64,000 nt of DNA from Mesorhizobium sp. dw_380 (GCF_018588885.1 NZ_JAFFIW010000012.1:1-64000), one strand, 5' to 3'. Positions 8,712-17,490 are shown, numbered from the stretch's first letter. A program made the numbers and translations. Notes: generated from the sequence alone by a model not told the origin.

Positions 8712-10025
8712 ATGACCTCGACACTTCTGCGCGGCCGCACGCTGTCCTTCCTGCGCTGGCCCGAGACCATCGACGACCATTCCGCCTGGCGCTACGAGGA
8801 GGATGGCGGCCTGCTGATCCGCGACGGCAGGATCGTTGCCGCCGGCGCTTATGGCGATGTCGAGAAACAGGCCGGCGAGGGGACAAAAAAGATCGATCAC
8901 CGGCCGCATCTGCTGCTGCCGGGCTTCATCGATGCGCATGTGCATTTCCCGCAGATGCAGATCATCGGCTCCTACGGCGCCGAGCTGCTCGACTGGCTGA
9001 ACACCTACACCTTCCCGGAAGAGACGAAGTTCGCTAACGCGCAGCACGGCCGCCGCGTTTCCAGGCTGTTCCTCGACGAAATGCTGCGCCACGGCACGAC
9101 GACCGTTGTCGCCTACTGCTCGGTGCACAAAGCCTCGGCCGAAGCTTTCTTCGCCGAATCGCATGACCGCAACATGCTCAACATCGCCGGCAAGGTGATG
9201 ATGGACCGCAATGCCCCCGACGGCGTGCTCGACACGCCGCAATCGGGCTATGACGACACCAAGGCGCTGATCGCGGAATGGCACGGCAGGGGCCGTCAAC
9301 TTTATGCCATCACCCCGCGTTTCGCCATCACCTCCTCGCCGGAGCAGATGGAGATGGCCGGCGCGCTCAGCCGCGAATATCCAGACCTGCACATGCAGAC
9401 GCATCTGTCGGAAAACCACGCCGAGATCGCCTTCACGCAACAGCTTTACCCGTGGTCGCGCGACTACACCGACGTCTATGAACATTACGGGCTGCTGGGC
9501 AAAAAAAGCCTGTTCGGCCACTGCATCCATCTGTCGGAGCGTGAGGCGGACGCGCTTTCGGACAGCAGATCGGTGGCGGTGTTCTGCCCGACCTCGAACC
9601 TGTTCCTCGGCTCCGGCCTCTTCGACTATCAGCGCTACCGCACGCGGGACAAAGCTCTGCGCATTGCCGCTGCAACGGATGTCGGCGGCGGCACCAACTA
9701 TTCCATGCTGCGCACCATGGACGAAGGCTACAAGGTGATCGCGCTGAATGGCGAGAAGCTCAACCCGTTGCAGTCCTTCTGGCAGATGACGCGCGGCAAT
9801 GCCGAGGCGCTGTCGGTGGCCGACAAGGTCGGCACGCTGGAGGAAGGCACCGACGCCGATATCGTCGTTTTGGATGCGAACGCTACGCCGGCGATGCGGC
9901 TCAGGATGGAGACGGTCGAGACACTGGCGCAGGAGTTATTTCTCCTGCAGACGCTGGGCGACGACCGCGCCGTGCGCGAGGTTTATGTCGCCGGACGGCG
10001 ATCTAAGAGCGACATGGCGATTTAG
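8712..10025 (+). CDS. guaD: Guanine deaminase
   Basis: GuaD hydrolyses guanine to xanthine and ammonia, feeding xanthine dehydrogenase. The 437-residue protein belongs to the amidohydrolase superfamily. The metal site is visible as GFIDAHVHFPQ near residue 75, QTHLSENHAE in the middle, GHCIHLSE, and ATDVGGGTNYS carrying the catalytic Asp. The start ATG at 8712 lies directly after the puuD stop. Upstream in-frame codons within puuD are not used because the normal guaD N-terminus (MTSTLLRGRTL) begins here. With xdhB, xdhC and puuD it completes a guanine to 5-hydroxyisourate route. Confidence 0.95.
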   Translation: MTSTLLRGRTLSFLRWPETIDDHSAWRYEEDGGLLIRDGRIVAAGAYGDVEKQAGEGTKKIDHRPHLLLPGFIDAHVHFPQMQIIGSYGAELLDWLNTYTFPEETKFANAQHGRRVSRLFLDEMLRHGTTTVVAYCSVHKASAEAFFAESHDRNMLNIAGKVMMDRNAPDGVLDTPQSGYDDTKALIAEWHGRGRQLYAITPRFAITSSPEQMEMAGALSREYPDLHMQTHLSENHAEIAFTQQLYPWSRDYTDVYEHYGLLGKKSLFGHCIHLSEREADALSDSRSVAVFCPTSNLFLGSGLFDYQRYRTRDKALRIAAATDVGGGTNYSMLRTMDEGYKVIALNGEKLNPLQSFWQMTRGNAEALSVADKVGTLEEGTDADIVVLDANATPAMRLRMETVETLAQELFLLQTLGDDRAVREVYVAGRRSKSDMAI

Positions 10026-10103
10026 ATCGCTCCGGCATGTTCCTCGCTTGACCCCGCGGCAGCCATCGGTCAAAGCGTGCGGCGAAGTTGACAGGGGAAC
10101 GAT

Positions 10104-10607
10104 ATGGCCATTGCCGAAGACATCGCTCTGATCAAGAGACAGGAAGAAACCCTTGTCTTTCCCGCCTTCGATGAGGCGGTTGCCTTCAAGATCGGCTCGG
10201 CCATCCGCAAGCGTGCGCTCGCGGAGCACCTGCCTGTTGTCGTCGATATCAGGACCTTCGACCGGCCGCTCTTCTATGCGGCCATGCCGGGTTCGAACGC
10301 CTCCAATCCCGATTGGGCGCGGCGCAAGATCAACGTCGTCAGGCGGTTCCTGAGAAGCACCTACCGCATGGTGCTGGAACAGCAGCGCCCAGACCGCACC
10401 TTCAAGATCGGCGAAGCCCTCGACATATCGGACTATGTGCTGGCCGGCGGCGGGTTTCCGGTCACGGTCAAGGGTGCCGGGGTCATTGGCGTGATCGCGG
10501 TGTCCGGCCTGCCGGAACGCCAGGACCACGGCGTCGTGGTCGATGCGCTGTGTGATTATCTGGGTATCGATAAGCGTGCTCTGACACTGCATTCGGAAGC
10601 CGAATGA
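10104..10607 (+). CDS. UPF0303 / haem-degrading-domain (HbpS/GlcG-like) protein
   Basis: A 167-residue cytoplasmic protein of the UPF0303 family, which shares the HbpS/GlcG fold. Typical segments are FPAFDEAVAFKIGSAIRKRA, VVVDIRTFDRPLFYAAMPG, RTFKIGEALD and GGGFPVTVKGAGVIGVIAVSGL. There is no signal peptide. It starts at an ATG with an AGGGGAACGAT ribosome binding site and overlaps the glycerate kinase start by four bases, so the two are translationally coupled. The biochemical role of UPF0303 proteins is not settled. Proximity to purine catabolism suggests a redox or haem-sensing accessory, which is inference. Confidence 0.86.
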   Translation: MAIAEDIALIKRQEETLVFPAFDEAVAFKIGSAIRKRALAEHLPVVVDIRTFDRPLFYAAMPGSNASNPDWARRKINVVRRFLRSTYRMVLEQQRPDRTFKIGEALDISDYVLAGGGFPVTVKGAGVIGVIAVSGLPERQDHGVVVDALCDYLGIDKRALTLHSEAE

Positions 10608-11869
10608 CCGTGTTCGATCCCAAATCCTTCCTCACCGCGGTCTTCAACGCTGCCGTCGCCGCCGCCGATCCAGAGCGGACGATCAGGGATCATCTCCCGG
10701 CCAAACCTAGGGGTCGCATCATTGTCATCGGTGCCGGCAAAGGCTCGGCGCAGATGGCGGCGGCCTTCGAAAAAGTCTGGGACGGCCCGATAGAAGGGCT
10801 AGTCGTCACCCGCTACGGCTATGGCGCCAAATGCGAGCGCATCGAGATCATCGAGGCCGCGCATCCGGTGCCGGACGCCGCCGGGCTTGAAGCCTCGCGG
10901 CGACTGCTGGAGAAGGTCCGGGGGCTGACTGCGGACGATCTGGTCGTGGCGCTGATCTCCGGCGGCGGCTCGGCGCTGCTACCATCGCCGGCGGCCGGCC
11001 TGACGCTGGCCGATGAGATCGCCGTCAACGAGGCGCTGCTTGCCTGCGGCGCGCCGATCGCGGCGATGAACACCATCCGAAAACATGTTTCCACCATCAA
11101 GGGCGGCCGGCTGGCCGCCGCCGCCTGGCCGGCCAAGGTGGTGTCGCTGGTCGTCTCCGATATTCCCGGCGACAATCCGGCACTCGTCGCCTCCGGCCCA
11201 ACGGTGCCCGATACCGGCAGCCGTGAAGACGCGCTGGCATCGATATCGGCCTATGGCATGAAGCTGCCGGAGGCGGTGATAGCGCACATCGGTTCACCGG
11301 CGGCCGATGCACCAAACCCCGGCGATCAGCGCTTTTCGCACAACGAGGTGCACCTGATCGCCTCGGCCGGCGTGTCGCTGGAAGCAGCAGCGGTCGAAGC
11401 CAGGCGGCAAGGCGTCGAGGCCGTCATCCTCTCCGATGCCATCGAGGGTGAGGCGCGCGAGGTCGGCGGCGTCCATGCGGCCATCGCGCGTGAAGTCGCG
11501 ACGCGCAACCGGCCATTCCAAAAGCCGGTGCTGATCCTGTCCGGCGGCGAGACAACAGTGACTTTGCGCGCCAAAGGCAAGGGCGGGCGCAACTCGGAAT
11601 TCCTCCTCGCCTTCGCCATCGGCATCAGCGGTGTCCAAGGCATTCACGCCCTGGCCGCCGACACCGACGGCATCGACGGTTCGGAAGACAATGCCGGCGC
11701 CTTCGCCGACGGTTCGACCGTATCGCGCATGCGCACGGCCGGCGTCGACGCCAAGGCCATGCTGGCCGTCAACAATGCCTGGACGGCATTCAATGCCGTA
11801 GGCGATCTTTTCGTGCCCGGCCCGACCGGCACGAATGTGAATGATCTGAGGGCCATTCTCGTTCGTTAA
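10604..11869 (+). CDS. Glycerate 2-kinase (MOFRL family)
   Basis: A 421-residue MOFRL-type glycerate kinase (GckA/TtuD group) that phosphorylates glycerate to 2-phosphoglycerate. Visible motifs are the N-terminal IIVIGAGKGSAQMAAA, LISGGGSALLPSP, NTIRKHVSTIKGGRLA, and the C-terminal LILSGGETTVT and GKGGRNSEFLLAFA typical of MOFRL. Ureide breakdown yields glyoxylate, which can be turned into glycerate through tartronate semialdehyde. A glycerate kinase at the end of a purine-catabolic cluster is therefore metabolically sensible. The start codon lies within the ATGA overlap with the UPF0303 gene. Confidence 0.92.
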   Translation: MTVFDPKSFLTAVFNAAVAAADPERTIRDHLPAKPRGRIIVIGAGKGSAQMAAAFEKVWDGPIEGLVVTRYGYGAKCERIEIIEAAHPVPDAAGLEASRRLLEKVRGLTADDLVVALISGGGSALLPSPAAGLTLADEIAVNEALLACGAPIAAMNTIRKHVSTIKGGRLAAAAWPAKVVSLVVSDIPGDNPALVASGPTVPDTGSREDALASISAYGMKLPEAVIAHIGSPAADAPNPGDQRFSHNEVHLIASAGVSLEAAAVEARRQGVEAVILSDAIEGEAREVGGVHAAIAREVATRNRPFQKPVLILSGGETTVTLRAKGKGGRNSEFLLAFAIGISGVQGIHALAADTDGIDGSEDNAGAFADGSTVSRMRTAGVDAKAMLAVNNAWTAFNAVGDLFVPGPTGTNVNDLRAILVR

Positions 11870-11889
11870 AGCGCGTCGCGTCAGCGCGA

Positions 11890-12065
11890 GCGCTGCCCCT
11901 CATCCGCCTGCCGGTACCTTCTCCCTGTATAGTGACGGGGAGAAGGAGACTAGGCTAGCCTCGGCCTCTTCTTGCGTTGGTGATTGGCGAAAACACCGAA
12001 GACAGCGTCTTTCTCCCCCTCACTATACGGGGAGAAATGTCCGGCAGGACAATGAGGGGCGGCGC
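11890..12065. repeat. Palindromic repeat (family A) between convergent genes
   Basis: Long inverted arms begin GCGCTGCCCCTCAT and end ATGAGGGGCGGCGC, each followed inwards by CTGCCGG and by a CTTCTCC-TATAGTGA-GGGGAGAA hairpin. It is the same family as 26643-26824 and related to 61165-61324. It sits between the ends of the glycerate kinase gene and the minus-strand udgX gene, so transcripts from both sides read into it. It may act as a transcript end, which is inference. Confidence 0.85.
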
Positions 12066-12091
12066 GGACCGACGATCCCTAACCAACCTGA

Positions 12092-12775
12092 TCAAGCCGC
12101 CATCAGCTGCTTCACCTGCTTCATGTCTTGCAGGAACCGGTCACGCTCGGCCGCCTTGTCCGCGGCCTCACGGATGCGCAGGATGAAGGAGGGGTGGATG
12201 GTGATGAACACACGCAGGCCGTCCTCGCGCGCTATCACCTGGCCGCGCATCTTTATCACCGGTGTCGCCTTGCCCAGCAGCGACAATGCCGCCGTTGCGC
12301 CGAGCGCCACGGCGAGGTTCGGCTTGATCAGATCGAACTCCTGGTCGAGCCACCAGCGGCACGCCTGAACCTCGCCGGCATTCGGCTTGGAATGGATGCG
12401 CCGCTTGCCGCGTGGCTCGAATTTGAAATGCTTGACCGCGTTGGTGACGTAGACCTTCTGCCGATCCACACCCGCGTCATCGAGGATCGCATCGAACACC
12501 TTGCCGGCCGGACCGACGAAAGGTTTGCCAGCGAGATCTTCCTGGTCGCCGGGCTGTTCACCGACGAAGATCACGCTGGCGTCGTCCGGCCCTTCGCCGA
12601 ACACGGTCTGTGTTGCATTGCGCCACAGCGGACAGCGGCGGCAGCCTTGTGCCGCCTCGCGCAGTTCGGGGATAGAGTTGGCATTGGTTTCGTCCGATAT
12701 CAACTCGGCGCGTGACACGGAAACGCGCCGGGCTGGCATCTTCGCATCGCGCGGAAGGCCTGTGGTCGCCATCAT
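12092..12775 (-). CDS. UdgX-type uracil-DNA binding protein / uracil-DNA glycosylase
   Basis: A 227-residue member of the family 4/5-like uracil-DNA glycosylase superfamily. The motifs match UdgX: GEQPGDQED at residues 72-80 (active-site loop), NAVKHFKF, the UdgX-specific KRRIH loop at 124-128, and a C-terminal HPSFILR. In characterised mycobacterial UdgX the His of KRRIH forms a covalent bond with the abasic deoxyribose after uracil removal. Cysteines 45 and 48 (CRRC) and 139 are placed as in other UdgX proteins for the 4Fe-4S cluster. The start could be ATG 12775 or the next ATG at 12772. It is a single-gene unit, separated from glnA-like genes downstream in coordinate by about 50 bases. 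Confidence 0.9.
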   Translation of the reverse strand: MMATTGLPRDAKMPARRVSVSRAELISDETNANSIPELREAAQGCRRCPLWRNATQTVFGEGPDDASVIFVGEQPGDQEDLAGKPFVGPAGKVFDAILDDAGVDRQKVYVTNAVKHFKFEPRGKRRIHSKPNAGEVQACRWWLDQEFDLIKPNLAVALGATAALSLLGKATPVIKMRGQVIAREDGLRVFITIHPSFILRIREAADKAAERDRFLQDMKQVKQLMAA

Positions 12776-12829
12776 CTTGCCTCGTCCATTCCGATATTGA
12801 AATGGTCGAAGCAGACGATGGTTCCTTCC

Positions 12830-14245
12830 TCACACCTCGTGCAGGTAGAGATGATAGTCCAGTTCGCTGACCGTGCGCGCCACGCGCAAATATTCGGACT
12901 GCTTGATCGCCACGAAGGTGCGGTGCAGATCCTCGCCGAGCGCACCCTTCAGGAAGCTGGATGTCCTCGCCGCCTCGATGGCGGCGCGCCAATCGGCCGG
13001 CATCGTCGTGCGCGTGACGGCTGCCTCATAGCCATTGCCGGTCGTTTCAGGACCGGGATCGAGACCCTCGTCCAGGCCCTTGATGATGCCGGCGAGCACT
13101 GTCGCGGCGATCAGGTAGGGGTTGGCGTCGACACCGGACGGGCGGTGCTCGATGCGCCGGTTCTTGGCGTCGCCCGCGGGCACCCGCAGCGCCACCGAAC
13201 GGTTGTTGACGCCCCAGGTCGGCGCCACCGGCGCATAGGATTGCGAGACGAAGCGCCGCCAGGAATTGGCGTGCGGCGCAAACACCAGCATCGATTCCGC
13301 CATCGTCTGGATGAGGCCGCCAAGCCCGCGCAGCAGCGGCAGCGACCAGCTTTCGCCACCGGCTTCGGAAAAAACGTTCTTGCCCGCTCTGTCCTGCAGC
13401 GAGACGTGGAAATGCATGCCGGAGCCGGCATATTTCTCGATGGGCTTCGCCATGAAACAGGCAGTCACGCCATGGCGGCGCGCCTGCGCCCGCACCAGCC
13501 GCTTCAGCATGACGAGGTCGTCGGCCGCCCGCATCACGTCCTTGCGGTAGTTCAGCGTCAATTCGTACTGGCCAGGCGCATATTCGGAGATCACCGTCTC
13601 GGCCGGAATGCCCTGCGCCTTCGCCGCCGCATAGATGTCGGAAAACAGCGGTTCCATGCCGTGCAGATGGTCGACGGAATAGACTTCGGTCTTGCCTGAG
13701 ACGCGGCCATCGAGCACCGCGCGCGCCGGCTGCACCTTGCCCTCGGCGTCACGCTCGTTGGCGAGGAGAAAAAATTCGAGCTCGAAGGCGCCGGCCGGGT
13801 AGAGGCCCTTGGCCGCCAGTATGTCCACCTGCCGGGCCAGCGCAAGCCGCGGGTCGGATGACATAGGCTGGCCGTCAAGATGATACATCGCCATCAGCAC
13901 CTGGCCGCGCGGCGGGTTGGTGCCGTAAAGCGGCACCACCGTGCCGGGGATCGGCCAAGCCCTGAGATCGCCGTCACCGGTCGTCCAGATCAGCCCCGTC
14001 TCGTGCACATCCTCGCCGGTGATGTCGAGGCCGAGGATCGAGATCGGCATGTGCCGGCCACCCTCGAAAATGCTTTTCAGCTCATGCCGGCGCACGATCT
14101 TGCCGCGGCCGACGCCATTGGCGTCGGTCAGCACGATATCGAAGGCTTCGATCTCGGGATGGGCGTCGAGAAAGGCTTGCGCCTCGGTGGGCGAGGAGCC
14201 CGAAGGTGAGGTCACGATGGCATTGTCCATGGCCGCTTGTCTCAT
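12830..14245 (-). CDS. Glutamine synthetase family protein (PuuA / gamma-glutamyl-amine synthetase type)
   Basis: A 471-residue glutamine-synthetase-fold ligase. The N-terminal beta-grasp segment (FDIVLTDANGVGRGKIV) and catalytic segments GAFELEFFLL, APGQYELTLNY, GSGMHFHVSL, NNRSVALRVP and IEHRPSGVDANPYL are visible. It resembles PuuA-like gamma-glutamylpolyamine or amine synthetases more than nitrogen-assimilation GlnA, because it lacks the GlnA adenylylation segment. The start ATG at 14245 overlaps the stop of the upstream aminotransferase by four bases. The aminotransferase partner supports a role in amine or amino-acid catabolism through gamma-glutamylated intermediates. The substrate is uncertain. 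Confidence 0.88.
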   Translation of the reverse strand: MRQAAMDNAIVTSPSGSSPTEAQAFLDAHPEIEAFDIVLTDANGVGRGKIVRRHELKSIFEGGRHMPISILGLDITGEDVHETGLIWTTGDGDLRAWPIPGTVVPLYGTNPPRGQVLMAMYHLDGQPMSSDPRLALARQVDILAAKGLYPAGAFELEFFLLANERDAEGKVQPARAVLDGRVSGKTEVYSVDHLHGMEPLFSDIYAAAKAQGIPAETVISEYAPGQYELTLNYRKDVMRAADDLVMLKRLVRAQARRHGVTACFMAKPIEKYAGSGMHFHVSLQDRAGKNVFSEAGGESWSLPLLRGLGGLIQTMAESMLVFAPHANSWRRFVSQSYAPVAPTWGVNNRSVALRVPAGDAKNRRIEHRPSGVDANPYLIAATVLAGIIKGLDEGLDPGPETTGNGYEAAVTRTTMPADWRAAIEAARTSSFLKGALGEDLHRTFVAIKQSEYLRVARTVSELDYHLYLHEV

Positions 14246-15624
14246 GCCGCAAGCTTCGCCGCAACTGCGCCGAAGGCGGCGATCAGCCGGTTGACCTGGG
14301 TGCCTGACGTCGCCGGCGAGATCAGGATCATGTTGTGGAACGGCGCGATCAAGACGCCGCGATTGACCAGCGCGACATGGATGGCGGCTTCCAGTTCCGG
14401 CGAATGCGCGCCTTCCGCCTCGGCACCATTGCGCAACGGGCCAGGCGCGCAGATGAACTCGACGCGGGCGCCGACGCGGGCGACATGCCAGGGCAGACGA
14501 TAGCGGCCGATCACGCCGGTCAGCCCGGCATCCAGACGCCGCGCCAGATGGTCCATGCGGTCATAATTCTCCGGCGTCATCACCTCTTCGAGCGTGGCGC
14601 GCATGGTGGCGAACTGTAGTGGGTTAGCCGAGAGCGTCGTGCCCATGCCGGAATAGCCGGGCTCCTTCGTCCTGTTGTAGTCGGCATAGCGCGAGGCGAC
14701 CTCATCGCTCATGCCCCACACGCTTGCCGGCACGCCGCCGGCGATCGGCTTGCCCAGCACGAACAAGTCCGGCTCGAGCCCATATTTCCTGGTGTAGCCG
14801 CCCGGACCGGTCGAGATGGTATGCGTCTCGTCGATGAGCAGCAGCGTGCCGGCCGCCCGCGTCAGCTTTCGCAGCGCGTCATGGAAGCCCGGATCGGCCA
14901 GCACCATGCAGGAATTGGTCAGCACCGGCTCGGCGATGACACAGGCCACATCCCTGTCCCTGAGCGCGGCTTCAAGTGCTGCGACATCGTTGAACTCGAT
15001 GACCTTCGCGGTGCGGGTCAGGTCGCGGAATTCGCCAGCCAGCCCTGGCCGGTTGACGGGCTTGCCGTCGATCAGCCGCACCATCGTCTCATCCACCGAG
15101 CCGTGATAGCAGCCGTTGAAGACGAGGATTTTTTCCCGGGAGGTGACGGCGCGGGCAACGCGCAGTGCGAAGCGGTTGGCGTCGGTCGCCGTCGTCGCGA
15201 TCTGCCAGAATGGCAGGCCGAAACGCCGTTGCAGCAGCGGCCCGATGGCGAGCGCGTCTTCCGAAGGCAGCATATAGGTCAGGCCGCGTCCGGCCTGCCG
15301 GCGGATCGCGCGCGCCACTGGCGGCGGCGAGTGGCCGAACATCGAGCCGGTGTCGCCAAGGCAGAAATCGTCGAGCTTGTTACCGTCTATGTCTGTGATG
15401 GTGGCGCCCCTGGCGCTGTCGACCAGGATCGGAAACGGCGTCGGCCAATCGTTCATCCAGTGCATCGGCACGCCGCCGAAGAAGCCGGGCAGGCCGTTGC
15501 CGACCTTGGATTGCGATTTGGGCCGTGCTTTGCGGAAAACCTCACCCTCGGTCTCGCGCAATTCGGCGATGCGCTCTCGACTGATGCCGCCGATGGACGT
15601 CTTTGAGCTGTCGCTGCTGTGCAT
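14242..15624 (-). CDS. Class III pyridoxal-phosphate aminotransferase
   Basis: A 460-residue fold-type I, class III aminotransferase. The PLP-binding lysine lies in VLGKPIAGGVPAS near residue 290, preceded by LLIDETHT, which contains the cofactor-contacting Asp. GCYHGSVDETMV and YSGMGTTLSANPL are further class III signatures. Its nearest well-known relatives by motif are glutamate-1-semialdehyde mutase-like and omega-transaminases. The ATG at 15624 has a GAGGGG ribosome binding site five bases upstream. It heads a two-gene operon with the glutamine-synthetase-like gene, so it probably transaminates an amine or amino acid in the same pathway. Specificity cannot be assigned. Confidence 0.88.
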   Translation of the reverse strand: MHSSDSSKTSIGGISRERIAELRETEGEVFRKARPKSQSKVGNGLPGFFGGVPMHWMNDWPTPFPILVDSARGATITDIDGNKLDDFCLGDTGSMFGHSPPPVARAIRRQAGRGLTYMLPSEDALAIGPLLQRRFGLPFWQIATTATDANRFALRVARAVTSREKILVFNGCYHGSVDETMVRLIDGKPVNRPGLAGEFRDLTRTAKVIEFNDVAALEAALRDRDVACVIAEPVLTNSCMVLADPGFHDALRKLTRAAGTLLLIDETHTISTGPGGYTRKYGLEPDLFVLGKPIAGGVPASVWGMSDEVASRYADYNRTKEPGYSGMGTTLSANPLQFATMRATLEEVMTPENYDRMDHLARRLDAGLTGVIGRYRLPWHVARVGARVEFICAPGPLRNGAEAEGAHSPELEAAIHVALVNRGVLIAPFHNMILISPATSGTQVNRLIAAFGAVAAKLAA

Positions 15625-15769
15625 GGAAACCCCTCTGATAGGTTCCTCTTAGCCAATCCAGGTCGGCGACCGCAATTGGCCGCGCGTCTGTCCTGCATTG
15701 GCTCAGCGAAGCTTGACCATGCTGACGAAGTCAGCGCCAATGCTGTCGGCAATGGCGGCGCGGGGAAAA

Positions 15770-16222
15770 ATGCGGACAATCATCTGCATAACGACGCTGG
15801 TTCTTTCGACCGGCATGGCGTTCGCGACTGGCGGCATCTGGTGCTCGGTCGACGATGCGGCGGTGAAATTCCAGGTCGATGCCGGCGTCACCACAGGCAT
15901 GGGCGGCCCGACCTTCAACTTTCGCGGTGACCTTGAAATCAAGGCGAGGCCCGACGGCGACCAACTGCAAAAGACCACGTTCGAGAATTCCAACCTCACC
16001 CAGTACTGGCTCGACAACAAGGAACTGCGGCTGAACATCTACCGCGAGCAGGAGGTCTCCAAGACCTACAGCTCTGTCGAACTGACGATCCTGACCAGGG
16101 CCAGAGATGAAGGCGTCTATGATGGGGAATACAAGCTTGCCGTCTACGACAGCAGAGACGACACGGACAGCGATGGCAAGACATCAGATCTGACCGGCAA
16201 GATCTCCTGCGGCGCCGAGTGA
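15770..16222 (+). CDS. Small secreted hypothetical protein
   Basis: A 150-residue protein with an N-terminal signal peptide: MRTIICITTLVLSTGMAFA followed by a likely cleavage site before TGGIWCSVDD. The mature part is predicted to be beta-rich and polar, with one cysteine near each end (IWCS and ISCGAE) that could form a disulfide in the periplasm. I do not recognise a family. Upstream in-frame Met codons exist (from 15698), but the hydrophobic signal starts at 15770, so that start is preferred. It stands alone between the divergent aminotransferase operon and a downstream family D repeat. Confidence 0.7.
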   Translation: MRTIICITTLVLSTGMAFATGGIWCSVDDAAVKFQVDAGVTTGMGGPTFNFRGDLEIKARPDGDQLQKTTFENSNLTQYWLDNKELRLNIYREQEVSKTYSSVELTILTRARDEGVYDGEYKLAVYDSRDDTDSDGKTSDLTGKISCGAE

Positions 16223-16233
16223 TCCGCTGGCTA

Positions 16234-16290
16234 AGCAATTCCAGGAAAAGTGTGAAGCGGTTTTCCGTCCGGAATTGCGTAAAACAGAGA
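16234..16290. repeat. Single copy of the family D palindromic repeat
   Basis: The segment starts with GCAATTCCAGG, contains AAGTGTGAAGCGGTTTTCCG, and ends with GGAATTGCGTAAAACAGAG. The CAATTCC and GGAATTG ends are complementary, and further internal pairing is possible. It is nearly identical to the units at 49846-50045. It lies in the short gap between the convergent secreted-protein and WD40 genes. Confidence 0.85.
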
Positions 16291-16299
16291 GGTAGACAA

Positions 16300-17274
16300 C
16301 TACGCCGTGATGTCGATGACGCCGCAGTCGCCGGCGGCACTGCCGAAGGCGATACGGCGTTCTTCCTTGTCCCACATCATCGAGGTGATGGCGCCTTTGC
16401 CCGGCCTGCGCAACAGCACTTCCTTGGCGTCGGAAAAACGCACAGCCATGACCATGCCGTCGTCATAGCCGACGGCCACGACATCCTGGCTCGGGTGGCA
16501 AGCGACCGCTGTCACCATGGCATTGCCGCGCGTGCCGAGTTCCAGCGGCGCCTTGCCCATCGGCCCGTCCTTGCCCGAAAACGGCCAGACGATCGCCGCC
16601 GGCGCGCCGGAACTGGCCAGCCATTTGCCTTTGACGCTCCATGACAGGCTCTTGACCTTGCCGGGATACCCGGTCATGCGCATGTGCTTGCCGTCGGCGA
16701 GCTTCCAGCCATGCAAGGCGTTTTCCTGCATGGTGGTGACGAGGAAGGCGCCGTCCGGCGAGAAGGTGATGCCGGTATGGGCGCCGGCCCATTCGAGTTC
16801 CACCGGCTTGCCCTCGGCTGCCGGGAAATGCAGCGTCGCGCCATTGTAGCGGGCGACGCCGAAGCGCATGCCCTTGGGCGAAAAAGCCAGTCCCTCGACC
16901 GAGCGCGGATGGGCAAATTCCCTGGTCTTGCCATCGGCGAAGCGCACGAAGGCGGTTTTTCCCGTCGCATAGGCAATGGCGCCTTGCGGTCCGGCCGCGA
17001 CGCTGGTGATCCATTTTTTCCCGGCGCTCGCCAGATCGGTAACTTCGCCGCCCGCCTTCACGGCAAACACCTTGCCGTCCTCACCGCCGGTGATCAGCCT
17101 GTCATTCGCCGCATCATGGAAGGCCGCGAGCAGCCCGTCATTGGCCTGCACGGTCTTGTGGCCATTGTCCAACCGATGAACGGTGCCGTCTGCCAGCGCG
17201 AAATGCGGCACGTCGCCGACGAAGACGGCGGTGACGCAATGGCCTTCGAGATCAAGCGGGGCGACTGTGGGCAT
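16300..17274 (-). CDS. WD40 beta-propeller protein
   Basis: A 324-residue protein made almost entirely of WD40-like blades. Recurrent motifs include GVARYNGATLHFP, HTGITFSPDGAFLVT, VKSLSWSVKGKWLASSG, VTAVACHPSQDVVAVGYDDG and ITSMMWDKEERRIAFG, which fit about seven blades. There is no signal peptide, so it is probably cytoplasmic. The start is MPTVAPLDLEG at 17274. The open frame extends further upstream only by reading through the family B repeat, so that extension is rejected. It lies downstream of the CobW gene on the same strand and may be co-expressed with it. Its partner is unknown; the propeller is a protein-interaction scaffold. Confidence 0.86.
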   Translation of the reverse strand: MPTVAPLDLEGHCVTAVFVGDVPHFALADGTVHRLDNGHKTVQANDGLLAAFHDAANDRLITGGEDGKVFAVKAGGEVTDLASAGKKWITSVAAGPQGAIAYATGKTAFVRFADGKTREFAHPRSVEGLAFSPKGMRFGVARYNGATLHFPAAEGKPVELEWAGAHTGITFSPDGAFLVTTMQENALHGWKLADGKHMRMTGYPGKVKSLSWSVKGKWLASSGAPAAIVWPFSGKDGPMGKAPLELGTRGNAMVTAVACHPSQDVVAVGYDDGMVMAVRFSDAKEVLLRRPGKGAITSMMWDKEERRIAFGSAAGDCGVIDITA

Positions 17275-17343
17275 GTAAGGACAATTCCATTCGAGATTTC
17301 TGCCGGTCGTCTCGGAAGCCGCCAGCGCGGCTGGGTGCGCTCC

Positions 17344-17490
17344 GCCTTCTCCCCTTGTGGGAGAAGGTGGATCGGCGCGTAGCGCCGAGACGGTTGAGGG
17401 GTGTTGGACGGATTGCCGTCGATGCCAAGCTGGAGCACCCCTCATCCGACCTCGCTTCGCGAGGCCACCTTCTCCCACAAGGGGAGAAGG
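17344..17490. repeat. Palindromic repeat (family B) between cobW-like and WD40 genes
   Basis: Perfect 26-bp terminal inverted repeats lie at 17345-17370 and 17465-17490 and include CCTTCTCCCCTTGTGGGAG. Between them are smaller inverted stretches such as GGCGCGTAGCGCC and CTCGCTTCGCGAG. The element fills most of the 250-base gap between two genes on the same strand, so it probably lies within a transcript and could form a large hairpin in the mRNA. Confidence 0.87.

Noticed and set aside
17275..17478. An N-terminal extension of the WD40 protein
   Set aside because: It is encoded by the family B repeat and has no conserved content; the start is placed at MPTV.
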